Below are positions 41,091-45,829 of a DNA stretch of 45,829 nt, one piece after another. Source of the stretch: CAG-877 sp963645945. GTDB taxonomy: Bacteria > Bacillota_I > Bacilli_A > RF39 > UBA660. The stretch spans positions 1 to 45,829 of the forward strand of contig CAVIUA010000043.1 of assembly GCA_963645945.1 (NCBI GenBank), written 5' to 3'. The notes beneath the pieces were generated by a model. The model had not been told where the DNA came from. It did no database searches and was given only the letters and a program-made list of their open reading frames with translations. The translations under genes and the position numbers were made by a program. Position 1 is the stretch's first letter, and each line of letters opens with the position of its first letter.

Positions 41091-41696
41091 TTACTTTTTA
41101 AAGTTATTTTTTGAAATGAATGGTTCATATATATCTTTATATTTTTCAAGACAATTATCAACATCAAACCAATAGACATTAGTTAAGATGTTATCTTCTG
41201 GATCAATTTCTGTTCTTTCTAATACTCCACCAAGTGCTTTTAATGTTCTATCTGAACCAAGGTTATTTACATCACAATCTAACATTACTCTGTCTAGTCC
41301 AAGACTTTGAGCTTCTTGCATTCCTAGATATAAATTAATCTTATTATAACCTTTTCTCCTTTCTGTTGGTCTTATTCCATATCCTATATTTCCGCCAAAC
41401 TGTTTCATAGCCTCTGTTAACTTCCATCTAACATTGATAGTTCCGACAATTCTATTATCGTTTTCTCTTATTAATAAAAATGTTTTGCTGGGACAACGAT
41501 TTATTTTTTTTGCATAGTCTTCATCTTCCATACTTAAACATCTTGCAAGAGCTTGTTCAAATGTGTATCCTTCTATAATTTTATCTAAACCACCCGTTCC
41601 ATTTATGTCAGATTTATAATCCACAAATTCATTGATATACTCAATTATTTCATTTTTTCTTTCTAGTGATGGTCTTTCTAAATAAAATTTTTCCAT
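41091..41696 (-). CDS. GNAT family N-acetyltransferase, 201 aa
   Basis: Acetyl-CoA-dependent acetyltransferase. The cofactor-binding segment is YGIRPTERRKGYN (about 108-120), followed by NLGSDRTLKALGGVLE, the typical C-terminal motif. Acceptor substrate is unknown; small molecules or protein N-termini are possible. GTAGGAGTC precedes the ATG. A 241-base upstream region holds two candidate promoters: a close TATAAT about 40 bases before the gene, and an SOS-box promoter about 165 bases before it. Confidence 0.85.
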   Translation of the reverse strand: MEKFYLERPSLERKNEIIEYINEFVDYKSDINGTGGLDKIIEGYTFEQALARCLSMEDEDYAKKINRCPSKTFLLIRENDNRIVGTINVRWKLTEAMKQFGGNIGYGIRPTERRKGYNKINLYLGMQEAQSLGLDRVMLDCDVNNLGSDRTLKALGGVLERTEIDPEDNILTNVYWFDVDNCLEKYKDIYEPFISKNNFKK

Positions 41697-41849
41697 ATAT
41701 GACTCCTACTTTCTTGATTTTATATTACTATTATACAGCATTATCACAAATGATTGTTAAATTTTAATTTGTTATAATGATTTAAATAATTTATAGTATG
41801 ATAAATAACTTTTTGTACATATAGTACATTTAACTTTCTTGTCTTACTA

Positions 41850-41883
41850 TATTACAATACGAACACTTGTTTGTCAATAAACA
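41850..41883 (-). promoter_or_regulatory. Strong promoter with near-perfect LexA SOS box
   Basis: On the minus strand TTGACA, a 17-base spacer and TAATAT form a near-consensus promoter. Its spacer carries CGAACACTTGTTTG (41860-41873, plus-strand reading), 13 of 14 matches to the Bacillus LexA consensus. The layout is the same as at uvrB. The first downstream gene is the GNAT acetyltransferase, about 150 bases from the expected start of transcription. Confidence 0.75.
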
Positions 41884-41922
41884 TTTTTTATAATTTTAAA
41901 AGTTTAAAAAACAGTATCTTAT

Positions 41923-41949
41923 AAAAAAAGATGAAATTTAAATTTCATC
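41923..41949 (-). terminator. Terminator of the phosphodiesterase gene
   Basis: The perfect 10-bp palindrome GATGAAATTT / AAATTTCATC overlaps the stop codon and is followed by seven T residues on the minus strand. Confidence 0.8.
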
Positions 41950-43053
41950 CGTATTTATTATAATTAATGGTACTAAAATCTCATCATCTGTATAACCTGC
42001 ATGTTGTGATTTTAATACTTCTGAGCCAATGTACAATAATGTTTTATCGGTTTTAGCAATAGCTAAGTAATCGCCTAATATGTCTCTAAAGACTTCATTT
42101 TCTTCACCAGTACCAAAGAGTTTAGAATTTATAACGTCTTCTTTAGTGTATAAATCAAAGTCATTTTTAAAATGTTTATTAAATATTTCTGGGAATTCTT
42201 CTTTTTTATTATCTTTTATAAAGAAGTTAACAGCTCTAGGTTCTAATGATGTGTTTCTTTCTAGACATTCTACTATATCAGGATAATCATTAAGCATTAT
42301 ATTTTCTACATTTTTATGTCCATGGTCTGCAACAACAAATATTATTGTATCTTTTAATTTGTGACTTAGTTCTTCTACTTTTTTGTTTATATTTTTTATT
42401 ATTTTTTTTACTTCATCAGTATCACAGCCAAGTTCATGCATAGTATGATCCGGCTCTGTATCATAAGCATAAATATATTTTTTACCAGGATTATTGCATA
42501 ATGATTCTATTTTGTTGTACATATCATCAATATCGTTGTATGGATCTGGACCAAATGGAAATAGTATATATCCAGAATCTGTTCCTTTTTCATTTATTTC
42601 TTCCATAATTGATTTTGTAATCATATGTTTTTTGTTATATTCACGTGCTTCTGGTAATGGCTTATGTTCTTCATCTTCTTTTGCCGAATTCAAAAATGTC
42701 GTAATTGTTTTATCTATATCTTTATAATACATGTCCCAACCAAGCATACCTGTTTCAACAGGATTAAGTCCCGTCATCATAGATGTTGTTGCTGCTACTG
42801 TTGTTGCGGGAAAAACGGTTGTTATGGGTTTAAGTCTGTGTTTTATAAGAAAACTATCTGGTTCTAAAACTCTATCTATAATATTTGATCCCATACCGTC
42901 ACATAATATAGTTACTACGTTTTTAGGTTTGTTTTCAGTTAATATTTTATCAATATAATCAATGGTATTATGCTTGGATTCTAGTTCAAAGTACTTTCTG
43001 ATTGAGCATGCTAAATTTGTTAAACATTCGTTATAATTGTTTTTAACTATCAT
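41938..43053 (-). CDS. Type I phosphodiesterase/nucleotide pyrophosphatase family protein, 371 aa
   Basis: Alkaline-phosphatase superfamily enzyme (PF01663-like). Metal-site motifs are visible in order: CDGMGS with the first Asp (about 51), the nucleophile Thr in FPATTVAATTS (about 80-85), a central PDHTMHELG, VADHGHKN, and QHAGYTDDE near the C-terminus. It likely hydrolyses phosphodiester or phosphonate-type bonds; substrate unknown. No signal peptide is seen. The start at 43053 has AAAGGAG well placed; an ATG 15 codons upstream is unsupported. It follows the methyltransferase gene without a terminator between, so the two are probably co-transcribed. Confidence 0.88.
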   Translation of the reverse strand: MIVKNNYNECLTNLACSIRKYFELESKHNTIDYIDKILTENKPKNVVTILCDGMGSNIIDRVLEPDSFLIKHRLKPITTVFPATTVAATTSMMTGLNPVETGMLGWDMYYKDIDKTITTFLNSAKEDEEHKPLPEAREYNKKHMITKSIMEEINEKGTDSGYILFPFGPDPYNDIDDMYNKIESLCNNPGKKYIYAYDTEPDHTMHELGCDTDEVKKIIKNINKKVEELSHKLKDTIIFVVADHGHKNVENIMLNDYPDIVECLERNTSLEPRAVNFFIKDNKKEEFPEIFNKHFKNDFDLYTKEDVINSKLFGTGEENEVFRDILGDYLAIAKTDKTLLYIGSEVLKSQHAGYTDDEILVPLIIINTDEI

Positions 43054-43118
43054 AATTATTTTCTCCTTTGTATTGATTGTTATTGAACATACGTGCATTT
43101 TTTAGCACATGTATTATG

Positions 43119-43877
43119 TTATTCTTTTGTTATTTTCTTAGCTTTAACGATTAAAAACAATGGTCTGTCTAATTGATTTAGGTATTTTGGATTTTTGTTT
43201 ACTGCTTCTTCGCTAGCAACAGGCTCTTCAATTTCTTCAATAGTGAAACCATTTTGGACAAGTGTGTTAATTACTTCGGTGAAGGTTCTATGATATTTTA
43301 TTACATCTGCATCAAACCAGTAATTTGTTCTTATACCTGGTCTGTTATAGTCTGAAAATAGACCAAAGTATTTGTTATCTATAACTGTATGACCTTTTTT
43401 AACATTCTCTGTGTATTTTGTACATGTTGTAAATGGATGTTCCTGCGAAAATACTAAGTATCCATTGTCATTTAGTAGACTATAAATATCTTTTACCAAT
43501 TGAGTGTAATCTTTTAGATAATGGAATGCTAGAGATGACATTATTATATCAAACTTATCATCAATTTGACTTATGTCTTCCATTGCCATTACTTCATATT
43601 CTACGCCTTTTGGCTTGTTAGTTTTATTAGCTATTTCTATCATATGTTCAGATATATCTACCCCAAGGACACTTTTTGCACCTAGTTCTTTGTAATATTT
43701 ATCACTTTCTCCATATCCACAGCCTAAGTCTAATATTTTTTTTTCTTTAACATCTGGCATCATTCGTCTAAATGCTGGAATTTCTATCAAGTCATTAGCA
43801 TTTAATCCTTTTTGTTCATTTCTCAATTCATCATATTTTTTTGAGAATTTCTCATCATCATAAATATTTTGTCTCAT
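43119..43877 (-). CDS. SAM-dependent class I methyltransferase, 252 aa
   Basis: The SAM-binding motif ILDLGCGYGES (about 47-57) with acidic VLGVDIS defines a class I methyltransferase of the Methyltransf_11/25 group. Residue MSSLAFHYLKD marks the catalytic-face motif. Target is unknown: small molecules are typical for this group. AAAGGAG precedes the ATG, with a TGATATAAT extended -10 just upstream (43896-43901). Confidence 0.9.
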   Translation of the reverse strand: MRQNIYDDEKFSKKYDELRNEQKGLNANDLIEIPAFRRMMPDVKEKKILDLGCGYGESDKYYKELGAKSVLGVDISEHMIEIANKTNKPKGVEYEVMAMEDISQIDDKFDIIMSSLAFHYLKDYTQLVKDIYSLLNDNGYLVFSQEHPFTTCTKYTENVKKGHTVIDNKYFGLFSDYNRPGIRTNYWFDADVIKYHRTFTEVINTLVQNGFTIEEIEEPVASEEAVNKNPKYLNQLDRPLFLIVKAKKITKE

Positions 43878-43895
43878 AGTAAACTCCTTTAAAAT

Positions 43896-43901
43896 ATTAT
43901 A
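43896..43901 (-). promoter_or_regulatory. Extended -10 before the methyltransferase gene
   Basis: GTGATATAAT on the minus strand, about 20 bases before the start codon; -35 is poor. Confidence 0.45.
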
Positions 43902-43956
43902 TCACGATTTTTTTCATCTTTTTAGCTTTATTATTTTACAATTTATTAATATTATA

Positions 43957-43985
43957 AATTAAAAAGTACCTTATTTGGCACTTTT
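43957..43985 (-). terminator. Terminator of the arylsulfotransferase gene
   Basis: The stem AAAAGTGCC / GGTACTTTT (one G-T pair) is followed by TTAATTT on the minus strand. The 5' arm covers the last codons of the gene. Confidence 0.75.
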
Positions 43986-45656
43986 AAAATAATAATCATA
44001 AAAATTATATTTGAAAACTCTATAAATACTACTTTTGCAGTTTACTTTGTATGTTCTTTTTGTACTTCCATCTGTATTTCTTTCTGAGAAAGTACAGGCT
44101 TGAGCTGAATCAATTATAATACTTTTATTGTAGTTTTGTACACTACTCATATATGCTGAAAATGGTACTTCAAACTCATCTACAAGTTCAAATGTTTTTT
44201 CATTTTCATCAACTTTATATTTATAATAATATGATTTACCTTCATCCTCTGGACTACTGTATTTAAGTCCAATGCTTGACCAGGAAAAGTGAGGTACTGT
44301 TGTACTTATGCCAATGTTATTATTAAACATGGTTAAATAATATACACCCGATGTCGATGTTGGAACATAGCTTACGGTGTGTTGTCCTCCAGCTATTGTA
44401 AAATCTCCTACTTTTGTATATAAATATTTTTTAGAGTCATAATTTTCATAGAATGTTTCATCTCCAAGTATATATTCAACTTTTGGATTGTCAAAGATAT
44501 TACTTACTTTTATAATGGAAGAAGTTTCTCTGGAACTTAGTATTACTGTATCATTAGGTAAATAGTTTATAGTATTAATATGCATCCAATCTACACCAAC
44601 TGATTCTACTTCTTTGGCTACTTCATCTTTGTTGTAATAAGCACTTTCTCTAATATCTGGTAGGACTTCTTCTAGATAAAATGTGTCTTCTACTTTGCCG
44701 GAAGCAAGATTAAGTTTTATAATTGCATCTTCGCAAGATTCTTTGGTTGTGTCACTTACTAGAACTACTATATTATTTTTAGTTTCATCAAATGTATAAT
44801 CATGATGTAATTTATATTTACCTAAATTATATATTTTTGTTATTTGTCCTAGATTATTCATACTCACAATTTTCTTTTCTGATACACTAAAATACATTTC
44901 ATTGTCTTTAAAAAGTAGATTTACAGCTCTATATCCAATAATTGGTATCTCTCCTCTGATAACACCAGCATTGTCTACTAGCCAGATATAATCATCATCG
45001 CTAGAATCACCCAGAATAGCATATAGTCCATCTTCTAATTCTTCACTATTATCTTCAGTAATTTCAACTTTATTATCTGTTGCTATTTTATAGTCTGTAA
45101 AATCCAAAGTGTATTTTTTCGCAGTTTCATCACCAGTTTCATTTGTAAAATTTAAATATAAAGTGTTTTTAGTTCCTAGAACAAAGCCAAGTACTTGATA
45201 ACTTTGTATATCTTTATTACATTCTACTATGTCCTTTTCAAATGTTTCATAACCGTTAGTTTCTATTTTATATGATGTAAGAGTCATGTCATCATCTTTA
45301 AAATATATATTTATGGAATTGTTATTGGTACCATATGGATTATATATTATTAATGGATTATCCGCAGTATAGTCGTTTTTGTCAAGTTCGTTACTGATTT
45401 TTTTTGTTACGTTTTGTTGATAAAGCATGTTGTATACTTCTATGGATTTATTTTTTTTAATTATGCGTATATCATCATTAATACTAGAATCATCTATTTT
45501 TACATTTTTATCAATCCATGATTCATCTTTTAAATTTTTATTTATATTTTTTTGATTTATGGTTTCAGTAATCTTACATGCAAGATACACTGATGCTACA
45601 AGTAATATTATTAATAGTATTTTTAGGATAAGTTTTTTATTTTTTTTACGTTTCAT
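43971..45656 (-). CDS. Membrane-anchored arylsulfotransferase (ASST) family protein, 561 aa
   Basis: One N-terminal membrane helix (about 7-27, after KRKKNKK) anchors a ~530-residue extracytoplasmic beta-propeller. Hallmarks of aryl-sulfate sulfotransferases are present in order: HHDYTFDE (about 283), DWMHINTINYLPND (about 357) with SSRETSSIIKV just after, and GGQHTVSY (about 423). These match the catalytic His/Arg set of the family, which moves sulfate between phenolic compounds without PAPS. No DsbA/DsbL-type partner is nearby. AAGGAG precedes the ATG. Function as a sulfotransferase is likely but the physiological substrate is unknown. Confidence 0.82.
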   Translation of the reverse strand: MKRKKNKKLILKILLIILLVASVYLACKITETINQKNINKNLKDESWIDKNVKIDDSSINDDIRIIKKNKSIEVYNMLYQQNVTKKISNELDKNDYTADNPLIIYNPYGTNNNSINIYFKDDDMTLTSYKIETNGYETFEKDIVECNKDIQSYQVLGFVLGTKNTLYLNFTNETGDETAKKYTLDFTDYKIATDNKVEITEDNSEELEDGLYAILGDSSDDDYIWLVDNAGVIRGEIPIIGYRAVNLLFKDNEMYFSVSEKKIVSMNNLGQITKIYNLGKYKLHHDYTFDETKNNIVVLVSDTTKESCEDAIIKLNLASGKVEDTFYLEEVLPDIRESAYYNKDEVAKEVESVGVDWMHINTINYLPNDTVILSSRETSSIIKVSNIFDNPKVEYILGDETFYENYDSKKYLYTKVGDFTIAGGQHTVSYVPTSTSGVYYLTMFNNNIGISTTVPHFSWSSIGLKYSSPEDEGKSYYYKYKVDENEKTFELVDEFEVPFSAYMSSVQNYNKSIIIDSAQACTFSERNTDGSTKRTYKVNCKSSIYRVFKYNFYDYYFKSAK

Positions 45657-45774
45657 ATTTTTCTCCTTTTTTCTATATTATCTTTAAAATATGGGTAAAA
45701 TATGTTAAAAATGTAAAAAAAAGTCTTTATTTATTACACAATTTCGTTTTTTTTCACAAAAAAACACCTCTTTT

Positions 45775-45829
45775 TGAACTAGTCAAGTAAAAGTAGACAG
45801 TTTATAAAATGATTCATTAAAACCCTGAT
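45775..45829 (-). mobile_element. Probable end of an IS3-family element (partial)
   Basis: On the plus strand TGAACTAGTCAAGTAAAAGTAGACA begins with TG and has the AAAGTAGACA core seen at the ends of IS3-group elements. Inside it a minus-strand frame ends Ser-Gly-Phe-stop (45817-45828), plausible for the 3' end of an orfB transposase. The rest lies beyond the window, so this is a pattern match only. Confidence 0.4.

Noticed and set aside
41808..41830. TGTAC-ATATA-GTACA inverted repeat and a 12-codon ORF in the SOS-promoter leader as a toxin peptide gene
   Set aside because: The ORF has no usable ribosome site and no TisB-like hydrophobic pattern beyond a few residues; kept only as a note in the SOS finding.

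Overview
The window is AT-rich (roughly 70% or more A+T by eye) and reads as a low-GC Bacillota chromosome. The closest fit is an uncultured, host-associated Bacilli/Erysipelotrichia/RF39-like lineage. That placement is inference: it rests on AT richness, compact core gene clusters, a BspA-type leucine-rich-repeat protein, a type VII secretion (T7SS) locus and short collagen-like proteins. UGA is a stop codon here: genes end in TGA, and prfB (RF2) carries an intact UGA-dependent +1 frameshift. This argues against the Mycoplasma code. Nearly every gene is on the minus strand; the exceptions are clpP, a collagen-like gene and a candidate small RNA. No tRNA, rRNA or CRISPR array was recognised.

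Left part (1-7063): a T7SSb-type operon transcribed leftward. It encodes the EssC ATPase, the ubiquitin-like EsaB, and six small helical WXG100-like or accessory proteins, and ends in a terminator at the left edge. EssA, EssB and EsaA are not in view.

Core block (7079-20900): gapA, a TGS-domain nucleoside kinase, clpP (divergent), then lgt-yvcK-whiA preceded by a small four-helix membrane protein, then uvrA and uvrB. The uvrB promoter overlaps a LexA-like box. An anchored surface protein of unknown function (635 aa) follows.

Envelope block (20900-30560): a collagen-like protein, a degenerate signal-peptidase-like membrane protein, and an 11-residue-repeat helical protein. Next is an ABC exporter preceded by a 28-codon leader ORF and an attenuator-like hairpin. 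Then comes the cluster prfB-yitT-yitT / ftsE-ftsX-M23 hydrolase, in which the FtsEX membrane complex probably controls the adjacent coiled-coil M23 peptidase.

Accessory block (30680-45829): the most interesting stretch is a nine-gene leftward run (38958 to 30838) with no internal terminator. It holds a zinc-ribbon/BspA-LRR membrane protein, a radical SAM/SPASM enzyme with a long unfamiliar C-terminal region, and an overlapping 115-aa protein with a Ser/Gly/Asn12 tail (candidate modified-peptide precursor). These are followed by a Tim44-like zinc-ribbon membrane protein, a transglutaminase-like protein, a DUF1653 protein, a lone helix-turn-helix protein, an ASCH-kinase fusion and a second papain-fold-like protein. 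I interpret the first five as a possible undescribed RiPP-like or surface-peptide maturation system. To the right lie a flavodoxin, a broken RhuM gene, a CMD-cupin protein, a GNAT acetyltransferase behind a near-perfect SOS box, a type I phosphodiesterase, a methyltransferase, a membrane-anchored arylsulfotransferase, and what looks like the end of an IS3-type element at the right edge.
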